Below are positions 46,009-53,636 of a DNA stretch of 64,000 nucleotides, piece after piece. Source of the DNA: JAIVGV01 sp031425275 (GTDB lineage Bacteria > Acidobacteriota > Blastocatellia > Pyrinomonadales > Pyrinomonadaceae); assembly GCA_031425275.1 (NCBI GenBank), contig JANPJA010000124.1:1-64000 (forward strand), written 5' to 3'. Every line of letters begins with the position of its first letter. Position 1 is the first letter of the stretch. Made by a program: the position numbers and the translations under genes. The notes under the pieces were generated by a model that saw only the letters and a program-made list of their open reading frames with translations, had not been told where the DNA came from and did not search any database.

Positions 46009-46638
46009 ATGCGCCCAGAGATGAAGATGACTCGCAGGTCTTGGCTGCAAAACATTTGGGGGAGCGACGAGCCGGAAGTCTATTTCTTCGGGCTTCAACT
46101 CCTCGTCCACGCCTTCGGCGAAGACACCTTGCGCGCGCGTCTGGCCGAGGTGATATCCCACCCCGACGGCGCGCTCGAAGGCACGGAGGACAAGCGGCGT
46201 TACATCAAGCGCGTGGTGGGGCTGCTGCTCGATCAGGAGGCTTATTGGAGTCAGGCGGTGTGGGACTACAAGAGCGGGCGGGAGGCGGCGGCGGAGTTTG
46301 AAAGTTGGACGGCGTGGCTGTCCGCCAGGACCGCGACCGAGGGCGAAGAGATCGGCGGCGCGGTGGACGGCGCGTACCGCCTGTCGAACCAAAAAGATTA
46401 CGTCGCCGTGAGCCTCATCCTGACCTTGAGCGAGCCGTTCCCGCCGGCGGAGATCGACGACGAAGACCTCTACTGGCAAAGTCGAACGATAGGCAAATTG
46501 GTGCGCGGACTTTTACTCGTCAACCCCGAAGCGATCACGGCCGACGGCATCTTCATCGTCCCCGGTAGTGCCGAAGACGGCCTCTCGGAACAAGACCTGC
46601 TAACCGGCGGCTGGAGCGACCTGCGCGTGCTGACTTGA
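46009..46638 (+). CDS. DUF1517-like protein
   Basis: The product has 209 residues from the ATG at 46009; ATGs at 46021 and 46027 are also in frame. It is soluble. The second half resembles DUF1517: YVAVSLILTLSEPFPPAEI, then KLVRGLLLVNPEAITADGIF and a closing DGLSEQDLLTGGWSDLRVL. The first half is helical with EDTLRARLAEVISHPDGALE. DUF1517 proteins have no settled biochemical role. Location between the RR-signal gene and DUF350 suggests the same pathway. Confidence 0.7.
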   Translation: MRPEMKMTRRSWLQNIWGSDEPEVYFFGLQLLVHAFGEDTLRARLAEVISHPDGALEGTEDKRRYIKRVVGLLLDQEAYWSQAVWDYKSGREAAAEFESWTAWLSARTATEGEEIGGAVDGAYRLSNQKDYVAVSLILTLSEPFPPAEIDDEDLYWQSRTIGKLVRGLLLVNPEAITADGIFIVPGSAEDGLSEQDLLTGGWSDLRVLT

Positions 46639-46755
46639 GACGGGATCGCGAAGACGCCGGGGCGGGCTCTCGTCAGTGCGCCGCGCGCCCCACAACCATC
46701 GGTTTACCGTAACGCGGAAAACCGCTCTCCGCGTAAAACTCAATTGGAGATCACA

Positions 46756-46980
46756 ATGCTGCTACAGGCGCTGCCTTTGCCTCAGGCGATTTTAAACGTC
46801 GCCGCCTTCACCCTGATCGGCTTAGTCCTCTTCGGGCTGGCCTTTTTCCTGATGGGCAAGCTCACGCCCTTCTCCCTCCGTAAGGAAATCGAAGAAGATC
46901 AAAACGTCGCGCTCGCCGTCGTCATGGCCTCCGTCATCATCGGCATCGCGATGATCATCGTGGCCGCGATCACGGGCTAA
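46756..46980 (+). CDS. DUF350 small membrane protein
   Basis: The product has 74 residues from the ATG at 46756 with GGAG upstream; a TTG at 46744 is less likely. It has two TM helices (FTLIGLVLFGLAFFLMGKLT and VVMASVIIGIAMIIVAAI) joined by the family motif KEIEEDQNVALAVVMASV. DUF350 (YjfL type) accompanies YjfC/YgiC-like ligases in several bacteria, and its presence here is the best support for the cluster's identity. A hairpin terminator follows. Confidence 0.9.
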   Translation: MLLQALPLPQAILNVAAFTLIGLVLFGLAFFLMGKLTPFSLRKEIEEDQNVALAVVMASVIIGIAMIIVAAITG

Positions 46981-47016
46981 CCGCGCGCCGGCGGGGTTGC
47001 GATCGGTAGAAATAGA

Positions 47017-47044
47017 AAATGGCTGCCCGGGGCGGCAGCCATTT
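47017..47044. terminator. Hairpin terminator after DUF350 gene
   Basis: AAATGGCTGCC and GGCAGCCATTT pair perfectly around a 6-nt loop. The T-tract is short on both strands. It lies between the convergent DUF350 and katE genes. Confidence 0.65.
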
Positions 47045-47055
47045 CGTCTCACCAA

Positions 47056-47076
47056 GCACCCGGAATGACTCGAACT
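47056..47076 (-). repeat. tRNA 3'-end-like sequence
   Basis: The 21-mer matches 19 of 21 bases of the acceptor/T-arm end of tRNA-Arg(ACG) at 49999-50019, in the same orientation. No intact tRNA can be folded around it. It lies next to the katE stop and may mark an old recombination boundary. Confidence 0.5.
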
Positions 47077-47103
47077 CCCGGCCGCGCGGTTTCATCCGGG
47101 CGG

Positions 47104-49317
47104 TTAAGCAGGCACACGGTCTTTCGCCTCCCGGCTCCAATGCCGGTGCTGGGCGATGGCTTTGATAAACGCCGCCGCGGCTTTGCCGGCCTGCGCGTCG
47201 TCGCCGGTGACGACGCCCTCGTCCGAGACGACCTTGCCCCCCCCGGCCGCCGCCTTACTCCCCTTAGTCACGCCGATGGACGAAGCACGTAAGAAGTCAA
47301 CGCCCGCCCCGGTCGCGGCAATCGCTTTGCAGTGTTTGTACGCCTCGTTGACGAAGTGGATGGCGTCCGGCTCTTCCTTGAGAGCCTCGGCGCTCTTGTC
47401 CCCGCCGGGGACGTAAACGGCGTCGAAGAGGACGGAGGCGGCGGTCAGGAAGCTGAAATCTATTTTGACTTCTTCGCCCCGCGCCCCGCGCAAAGTGCCG
47501 AGCCGCGGCGCGACGATCTTGGCCTGCGCCCCGGCCGCCGTCAGAGCCTTCTTCACGGCGGCGAGCGCGGCCCCGTCGAATCCGTCGGCGGCGAGGACGG
47601 CGACTTTGCGCGTCTTGATGCTGTCCTTCGGCGTGTTCGCCATGCTCAAAGCGGGCGAGCTGCCCGCTTCACGTTCGACGCGCTTCGGCTGAAACCCTCT
47701 GGGGTTGGCGTCGGCCGGCACGCTCATGTTTAAAGGCCCGGCGATCCGGGCGGGCACTTTCATGCCGAGACCTTCCGCGACGCGCTCGGCCAGAGTCCGA
47801 TCGACTTGCGAGAGCGTGTAAACCATCCGCTCCCTGATGGCGGGCGTCTCCACCTTGCCCAACTCGAAGCGCAGGGCGTTGACGATGTGATCCTGCTCGG
47901 GCTGCGACTGGCTGTTGTAAAAGAGCGTCGCCTGACTGAAGTGATCGAAGAAGCTCGCGCTCCGCTCGCGCACCTTTTTGCCGTCGATCTTTTCGGCGTA
48001 GCTCGTGAAGCCGCCCATGTCGGCCCCGGCCTGCATGGGGCAGCCGCCGCCGAGCGAGTTCGGCTCGTAGCTGACGCGGCCGCGGTTGATCTGCTGGCGC
48101 ATGTGGCCGTCGCGCTGGTGGTTGTGAACGGGGTTGATCGGACGGTTGATCGGAATCTCGTGGAAGTTCGGGCCGCCGAGGCGGATCAGTTGCGTGTCGG
48201 TGTAAGAAAAGAGGCGGCCTTGCAGGAGCGGGTCGTTGGTGAAGTCGATGCCGGGCACGACGTGGCCGGCGTGGAAGGCGACCTGTTCGGTCTCCGCGAA
48301 AAAATTGTCGGGGTTGCGGTTGAGCGTCAGCTTGCCGATGCGCCGGACGGGCACGAGTTCTTCGGGGATGAGCTTCGTCGGGTCGAGCAGATCGAAGTCG
48401 AACTTGTGCTCGTCCTTTTCCTCGACGATCTGCACGCCGAACTCCCACTCGGGGAAGTCGCCGCCCTCGATGGCCTCCCACAGATCGCGGCGGTGGAAAT
48501 CGGGATCGTTACCGGAGATTTTTTTCGCCTCGTCCCACACGACCGAGTGGACGCCGAGCAACGGCTTCCAGTGAAACTTGACGAACCGCGCTTTACCTTT
48601 TTCGTTGACGAAGCGGAAGGTGTGGACGCCGAAGCCCTCCATCATGCGGTAGCTGCGCGGGATGGCGCGATCCGACATCACCCACATGATCATGTGCGTG
48701 GATTCGGGCATCAGCGAGATGAAGTCCCAGAAGGTGTCGTGGGCGGAGGCGGCCTGCGGGATTTCGTTGTGCGGCTCGGGCTTGACGGCGTGGACGAGGT
48801 CGGGGAACTTGATCGCGTCCTGAATGAAGAAGACGGGGATGTTGTTGCCGACCAGATCGTAGTTGCCCTCCTCGGTGTAGAACTTGACGGCGAAGCCGCG
48901 CACATCGCGGGCGAGGTCTGAGGAGCCGCGCGAGCCGGCGACCGTGGAGAAGCGCACGAAGACCGGCGTCTTCGCCGCGGGGTCTTGGAGGAAGTGGGCC
49001 TTCGTCAACTGCGCCTGCGACTCGTAGACCTGAAAGAAGCCGTGGGCCGCCGCGCCGCGCGCGTGGACGACCCGCTCCGGGATGCGCTCGTGATCGAAGT
49101 GCGTGATCTTCTCGCGGAGGATGAAGTCTTCGAGCAGCGTCGCCCCGCGCCCGCCCGTCTTGAGCGAGTTCTGATCGTCGTTGACTCTCACGCCCTGATT
49201 GGTCGTGAGGTATTGGCCCGCGCCGTCCTCGGTGTCTTTCGCCAAGTCGGTCACTTTGTCATTGCCCGCCGGCCGTTGACCTTTACCCGAATTTTTCTTC
49301 GCAGTCCCTTTGCTCAT
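47104..49317 (-). CDS. katE: Large-subunit catalase (HPII type)
   Basis: The 737-residue protein decomposes H2O2. It has the clade 2 catalase core with the heme-site His in RIPERVVHARGAAAHGFFQV, NNIPVFFIQDAIKFPD, and the proximal Tyr region GRLFSYTDTQLIRLG, and a C-terminal class I GATase/DJ-1-like domain (KVAVLAADGFDGAALAAVKK, YVPGGDKSAEAL). It is cytosolic. The ATG at 49317 has AAGGAGATC just upstream. It lies between the ATP-grasp/DUF350 cluster and a tRNA-linked HNH gene. Confidence 0.96.
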   Translation of the reverse strand: MSKGTAKKNSGKGQRPAGNDKVTDLAKDTEDGAGQYLTTNQGVRVNDDQNSLKTGGRGATLLEDFILREKITHFDHERIPERVVHARGAAAHGFFQVYESQAQLTKAHFLQDPAAKTPVFVRFSTVAGSRGSSDLARDVRGFAVKFYTEEGNYDLVGNNIPVFFIQDAIKFPDLVHAVKPEPHNEIPQAASAHDTFWDFISLMPESTHMIMWVMSDRAIPRSYRMMEGFGVHTFRFVNEKGKARFVKFHWKPLLGVHSVVWDEAKKISGNDPDFHRRDLWEAIEGGDFPEWEFGVQIVEEKDEHKFDFDLLDPTKLIPEELVPVRRIGKLTLNRNPDNFFAETEQVAFHAGHVVPGIDFTNDPLLQGRLFSYTDTQLIRLGGPNFHEIPINRPINPVHNHQRDGHMRQQINRGRVSYEPNSLGGGCPMQAGADMGGFTSYAEKIDGKKVRERSASFFDHFSQATLFYNSQSQPEQDHIVNALRFELGKVETPAIRERMVYTLSQVDRTLAERVAEGLGMKVPARIAGPLNMSVPADANPRGFQPKRVEREAGSSPALSMANTPKDSIKTRKVAVLAADGFDGAALAAVKKALTAAGAQAKIVAPRLGTLRGARGEEVKIDFSFLTAASVLFDAVYVPGGDKSAEALKEEPDAIHFVNEAYKHCKAIAATGAGVDFLRASSIGVTKGSKAAAGGGKVVSDEGVVTGDDAQAGKAAAAFIKAIAQHRHWSREAKDRVPA

Positions 49318-49472
49318 ATGCGATCTCCTTGTTCCGGCCGGTAGCGCCGCCGCGAGTGTCAGGCTTGATTTGGTTGAGATAACAATCTACGTCATCTCAC
49401 TCGTCCAGCACAATAAAAAGGAAAACTCCCACGCACCCGGCCCGACCCGAAGGCGCGACGAAGTGGATGCCT

Positions 49473-49913
49473 TTAAACGGCCGCCCTACTTTGCAACCTC
49501 CGCTGGTGCGTGCGCTCGCGGTGGCAGTTGGAACAGACCACGTCGCACTTCGCGATCTCGCGCAGGATAGCCTCGCGCGTCAAGCGGGTCACGCTGTTGA
49601 GGGCAAACTCCTTCGTGACGCCTTCGCGGTGGTCGAAATCCATCACGTAAAATGGGTACTGGATACCGCAGTCGGCACAGGGGCGTGATTTCATCGAACG
49701 AATCAGCGCGCGATGTCGCTGGTAAGTTCGGGCGTTGCGATCAAGATACTGCTGCTTGTTCCGCCGGTAGTGGCTGCGAGTCAGTAGCTTACCGCACTCG
49801 CGGCAGTAGGTGTGCCTGACGCCCGCCTCGCGATGCCTGAAGTTAAACTCGGTGACGGATTTGCTCTGACAACAGAGAGAGCAAACTCTCTTTTGAACGG
49901 CAGCTTCTTTCAC
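49473..49913 (-). CDS. HNH endonuclease-like zinc protein beside tRNA-Arg
   Basis: From a GTG at 49913 the product has 146 residues; the frame is open upstream into the tRNA. It has Cys pairs CSLCC, YCREC, CADCG and CSNCHRE and an HNH-type core (VMDFDHREG, then CDVVCSNCHRERTH). The middle is basic (LLTRSHYRRNKQQYLDRNAR). It likely nicks or cuts DNA; such small HNH proteins are often mobile or phage-derived. The base composition is lower in GC than its neighbours and it begins 85 bp from the tRNA 3' end, suggesting transfer. Confidence 0.8.
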   Translation of the reverse strand: MKEAAVQKRVCSLCCQSKSVTEFNFRHREAGVRHTYCRECGKLLTRSHYRRNKQQYLDRNARTYQRHRALIRSMKSRPCADCGIQYPFYVMDFDHREGVTKEFALNSVTRLTREAILREIAKCDVVCSNCHRERTHQRRLQSRAAV

Positions 49914-49997
49914 GGCACGAAGGTGAGGATCGCGGGCGACGGTGGTACTTAAAAAGCCGGAGTGGTCGGATAACCACCCCGGCTCGTAAACCTGCGA

Positions 49998-50071
<74 letters not shown>

Positions 50072-50192
50072 GGGGTTGTGTCGGAGCGGGGAAAAATATA
50101 CGGGCCGCGTCGGGCGGGTGTCAAGCGAGGGACACGGCGGGCGTTTGGGACGCGGTTTGCGGCGCGTCGGCGCGCGGTTCGCAGTCAGACTT

Positions 50193-51371
50193 TCATCGCG
50201 CGAAGTAGCCGGGGCGGGTGCGGGCGAGCAGTTCGGGGCGGGCGACTTCGATGCGGATCGCGCGCCACTTGCCGTCGCGGCGGCCCGAACTGGCCGACTG
50301 GTAGGCGATGCTGTAGAGGGTGCGCATCTCGGCGGCGACCTCGGCGTACTGGCGGCCCAAATCTTCGAGCCGGTTGATGACGTGGAGGCGACCGCCGGTG
50401 CGGCCCGCGAGCAGTTCGAGACGGGCGCGCGCCGAATTGTAGATGGCGACTTGCTGCGGCGTCGGTTCGGCCGCGCGCCGCAAGTCTTCCGGGGCCTCGC
50501 CGCGCGGGTAGCCCGCGACGAGCTGGCGGTTGTGCTCGGTGATGCGCTTGAGGTCGCCGGAGGGCAGCGCCAGCGGATAGACGGTGACGCCCTGCCGGTC
50601 GGCCGCGTTGAGGACGCCGTTTAAGGTGGCGCTCGACTCGGGCCGGACGAGCGCGAGCGCCTCGTCACCGCTCTTGGCCGCGGCCGTCGTCTGCCTGTCT
50701 TCCCTGCGCTGATCGGAGTCGATGCCGTCGGTCAGGACGACGATGGCCTTGCGCCGCGTGCCCTCCGTGGCGAGCGAGCCGAGGGCGAAGCGCAGGGCGG
50801 CGTAGAGGTTCGTCTCGCCCCGCCCGTCGGCGTCCTGAATGGCGTAGGCGATCTTCTTGCGCTCGGTGGTGAACGCGGCCAGCGTCTCGATGCGCGGGAC
50901 GGTCTTGAGTTTCTTGCTCTCGAACTTCTGTTCGGCCCAGAAGGCGACGACCGAGACGCGATCCGCGGGGCCGAGCGCGTCGATGAAGCGCAGGGCGGCC
51001 ATCCGAAGTTGCGTGCGGAACGAGAGCGTCGAGCCGGACATGTCGAGCAGCAGGACGAGGCTGAAGGGGGCGGCGACCGGCTCGAAGCTGCGGATGGTCT
51101 GCCGCTCGCCGTCCTCGAAGACGGCGAAGTCGCCTTGCGCGAGACTGACCACGGGACGCCCCTGCCGGTCGGCGACGCCGACGTTCAGGCGCACCAGGTT
51201 CGACTCGACCGTGATGACCTCATCGTCCGGCGGCGGTTGCGGTTGTTGCGCCCGCGCGCTCGCGCCGAGCGAGGCCGAGAAGAGCGCGGCGGCGACACAG
51301 AGGGCGGCCATTTTGCGCGGCCCGTCGGCGGAAGAAATGAGTCCGAACGTGGTGGCTAAAAAATTTCGCAT
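50193..51371 (-). CDS. Secreted VWFA-related (acidobacterial-type) protein
   Basis: The 392-residue protein is read from the ATG at 51371; the signal peptide ends near ASARAQ (~40). After the VNVGV-type strand (NLVRLNVGVADRQGRPVVSL) comes a VWA domain with MIDAS DMSGS (~105) and TDGIDSD (~225). The C-terminus is strand-rich (YSIAYQSASSGRRDGKWRAI). This layout matches the VWFA-related family common in Acidobacteriota. It likely binds a partner protein through a metal site in the periplasm or envelope. Confidence 0.9.
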   Translation of the reverse strand: MRNFLATTFGLISSADGPRKMAALCVAAALFSASLGASARAQQPQPPPDDEVITVESNLVRLNVGVADRQGRPVVSLAQGDFAVFEDGERQTIRSFEPVAAPFSLVLLLDMSGSTLSFRTQLRMAALRFIDALGPADRVSVVAFWAEQKFESKKLKTVPRIETLAAFTTERKKIAYAIQDADGRGETNLYAALRFALGSLATEGTRRKAIVVLTDGIDSDQRREDRQTTAAAKSGDEALALVRPESSATLNGVLNAADRQGVTVYPLALPSGDLKRITEHNRQLVAGYPRGEAPEDLRRAAEPTPQQVAIYNSARARLELLAGRTGGRLHVINRLEDLGRQYAEVAAEMRTLYSIAYQSASSGRRDGKWRAIRIEVARPELLARTRPGYFAR

Positions 51372-51752
51372 GACGCAAGACAGTATGCTTTCGGCCCGCG
51401 AGCGTTGGCAAGCCGGCCCCCTCGGAAGGCGCACGATGGAACGGCCTTTGGTTGCCGACATGCGGCGGCCGGGTTGCTCGAAAGCGTCGGATGAAGGAAG
51501 GGAAGGGGTCGAACGTGGAGGAACGTCACGCCATGACGCGACGAATGCCGTGGTTTAAGGGAAGCCCGACGCGGCGCGCGTCCGAGCGAGCCGGAGCCGG
51601 CCGCGCTCGGAATAACAGTCTCTTCAACAAGGAGGCGGGGCGAGTCGCGTTCCCGGCTGGTGAGAACTCCCCCGAACGCGCGCTTCGCTCGCCTCTCGTT
51701 CGCCGCGGAGTCGCGAGGCTTACAAGTGTGTCTCGCCGATGGGGCCGGGGCC
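51372..51752. other. Gene-free interval
   Basis: Frames crossing these 381 bp are Arg/Ala-rich shadows without ribosome sites. No hairpin, tRNA or repeat stands out. Confidence 0.4.
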
Positions 51753-52415
51753 TTATCGTTCGCCGACGTGTTTGACGGCGCGGCGTCTGGCGCGGCGGGG
51801 CGCGGGCGCGGGCGGGGCCGGCGACTCGTCCGCCGGGGCGGCGGTCGTCGCGGACGACTTGGGGGGCGTGCGGCGCGCGGCGCGGCGGGCGGCAACGCGC
51901 TCGGTCTCGACGGCCTCGGCCGCGCGGGCCTTCTCGATGCGCTTGCGCGGGACGAGCTGGAAACGCAGTTCCATCTCCTGCGCGACCTTGTAGATCGTCA
52001 GCGGCTTCTGCCCGCGCGCGGCGCGGCGTAAGACCTCATCCTGCGCGAGCAGCTCGGAGCGCCCGTCCTTGTCGATCCAAATGTACGAGGGTTGTGCCAT
52101 CTCTCTTTTAACCTCCAAACGTATCAGCTCGCGCAGGTCAACCGCCGTGACCAGTTTCGGCGCGGCGACGGCGGCGACGGCGTCGTCCGGCGGCGGCGTC
52201 GAGCCGCGCGGCCTCCGCTTCCGCACGGGCGCGGCGGCCGGTTCGGGCGCGCGGTGAGCTTCGTAGTAGGCGGCGACCGCGGCGTCCACATCCTCCCGCC
52301 GCTCGTCGTAGAAGAGCGCGAAGTCTTGGCAGCGAGTGCGGAAGGCGCAGTTGACCGAACAGACGAGCGCGTCTTTAAAATGCTCGTAGCGGTTGCAGTA
52401 AAGTTTTAGGCGCAT
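51753..52415 (-). CDS. Conserved hypothetical Cys-containing protein
   Basis: The 220-residue product starts at the ATG at 52415. Residues 1-35 have a Cys set (YCNRY, LVCSVNCAFRTRCQDF) that may bind a metal or Fe-S cluster. Ala/Pro/Arg linkers follow. The middle is the best folded part (ELIRLEVKREMAQPSYIWID, KPLTIYKVAQEMELRFQLVP). The C-terminus is a long basic Ala/Arg/Pro tail, suggesting nucleic acid contact. No family assigned. Confidence 0.7.
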   Translation of the reverse strand: MRLKLYCNRYEHFKDALVCSVNCAFRTRCQDFALFYDERREDVDAAVAAYYEAHRAPEPAAAPVRKRRPRGSTPPPDDAVAAVAAPKLVTAVDLRELIRLEVKREMAQPSYIWIDKDGRSELLAQDEVLRRAARGQKPLTIYKVAQEMELRFQLVPRKRIEKARAAEAVETERVAARRAARRTPPKSSATTAAPADESPAPPAPAPRRARRRAVKHVGER

Positions 52416-52643
52416 CGACTTCGGGGCCGCGCTTTAAGGCGGCCGGCCGGGAGTCTGGAGACTGTAACACACACTGTTCCGTGCGTGCAACGCTAGCCAG
52501 TGTGTGAAACGAAGGGCCGCGAAAGTCTTTCGGAGATTATTAGCCGGCCGAGTTGGTCAGTGGTGAATTGGCCCTTCGTCGTTCGCGGAGAGGCCGCCCG
52601 CGCCGGGGCGCGAAAACCTTTCCGCGCGCGAACGGTGTGGGCG

Positions 52644-52649
52644 TATAAT
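52644..52649 (+). promoter_or_regulatory. -10 box TATAAT for zinc-ribbon protein gene
   Basis: A consensus TATAAT lies about 150 bp before the TTG start at 52801, implying a long leader. The context GGGCGTATAAT is the same as at 12986-12995. No strong -35 is visible. Confidence 0.45.
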
Positions 52650-52698
52650 GCCGCGCGGTCGCGGACATCTTTTTGCGAAGCCGGCCTCTGCCTCAACG

Positions 52699-52749
52699 GG
52701 CCGGTTCTCAGTCGCCTCTTTCACCGGCCGGTTCTCAGTCGTCTCTTTC
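52699..52749. repeat. Two direct 24-bp copies in a leader region
   Basis: Copies at 52699-52722 and 52726-52749 start GGCCGGTTCTCAGTCG and differ at one base, with a 27-bp period. They lie between the -10 box and the TTG start of the zinc-ribbon gene and might be regulatory. Confidence 0.8.
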
Positions 52750-52800
52750 TGGCGCGCGTCCTCCGAACCCGCGCGCCCTCACACTTAGAGGAGACACTTT

Positions 52801-53301
52801 TTGTACAGACCAAACTTCTGCGCCGACTGCGGCGAGCGCGTGGTGCGCGAGCGTTGGCGCGCGTGGGCGAGCCGCCGCTTCTGCCCGTCGTGCGAGCGCA
52901 GGCACGGGCGCGCATGGACGCGGCCGCTCGTCGCGCTGTGCCTCGCGGCGTGCGCGGGGTTCGCGCTCGGACATCTGCTGCGGCCCTCGCCGCCGCCGCT
53001 GCTGCTCATCGAGCGCGGGAGCCTGCCCGCCCCCGCGCTTCTCGCCAAACCGACGAGCGCACAAAAAACTGACGGCGCGGGCGGCGACGCGAACGCGCCT
53101 GCGACGGCCGCCGCCGCCGCACGCGACCCGGGCGCGAACGCCGAGCCGCCGACCGACCCCGCCGAGATCGTCTCCGTCTGCGGCGCGCGCACGAAGAAGG
53201 GCACGCCCTGCTCGCGCCGCGTGCGCGGGACGGGCCGCTGCTGGCAGCACCGCGGCCGGCCCGCCATGCTCCCCGCCTCGAAGCTCGTCGTGCGCGGATG
53301 A
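52801..53301 (+). CDS. Small membrane zinc-ribbon protein with DUF5763-like tail
   Basis: The 166-residue product starts at a TTG with GAGGAGA about 9 bases upstream; no ATG fits. The N-terminal zinc ribbon is FCADCGERV and FCPSCERRHG, followed by one TM helix (LVALCLAACAGFALGHLL, ~43-60), an Ala/Pro linker (~65-120) and a C-terminal Cys/His motif VCGARTKKGTPCSRRVRGTG then RCWQHRG. This last pattern is the DUF5763-type small metal-binding domain. Two metal domains on opposite sides of a membrane is an odd layout. Role unknown. Confidence 0.8.
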   Translation: MYRPNFCADCGERVVRERWRAWASRRFCPSCERRHGRAWTRPLVALCLAACAGFALGHLLRPSPPPLLLIERGSLPAPALLAKPTSAQKTDGAGGDANAPATAAAAARDPGANAEPPTDPAEIVSVCGARTKKGTPCSRRVRGTGRCWQHRGRPAMLPASKLVVRG

Positions 53302-53636
53302 CAAAGAAACGATGGATGAACGTGGAACGATGAATAAAGGTCGTCAGTGGTCAGTTGTCCGTTGTTAATCGGGCCGGCGCGTTCGCGTTATACAGATAGC
53401 TTCGGCACGTGCAACTGACCACTGACCACTGACCAACAGCGTCCGCAGCGACTGGCGCGCTCGGCCCCGTCTCGACTACAATGCGCGGGCTAACCCGTTG
53501 CCGTTGTCGCGAGACAACCTGAAGACTCCCTGTCCGACCTTAAAACTTCGACACTGCCGCAGCCCCGTTCCGTGGCGCGCACTCCCGCCGCCCTCGCCGA
53601 GGCCGCCCCGAAAGACCCGCTCGACCAAAAAAAGCC
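53302..53636. other. Gene-free interval with word repeats
   Basis: No gene. It contains inverted arms of the TCAGTGG word (listed separately) and an A/T-poor stretch leading into the protease gene. Confidence 0.5.
53344..53434. repeat. Inverted arms of 7-bp word CAGTGGT / ACCACTG
   Basis: TCAGTGGTCAGTTG at 53344-53357 is complementary to CAACTGACCACTGA at 53412-53425, and the right arm repeats the word to 53434. It is the same heptamer as upstream of msrQ, in a different gap. Confidence 0.8.

Larger units (their letters stand above)
52416..52800. other. Gene-free interval with promoter and direct repeat
   Basis: No gene is seen. The interval contains a CGAAGGGCC/GGCCCTTCG inverted pair (about 52511-52519 and 52571-52579), a consensus -10 box and a 24-bp direct repeat, listed separately. 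Confidence 0.5.

Noticed and set aside
47049..47110. Functional tRNA next to katE
   Set aside because: Only an acceptor/T-arm-like 3' part is present; no D-arm or anticodon arm can be folded, so it is listed only as a tRNA-like fragment.
51356..51895. 179-codon minus-strand frame between the VWA gene and its upstream neighbour
   Set aside because: It overlaps the 3' end of a better gene and is low-complexity Pro/Arg/Ala text with no ribosome site.
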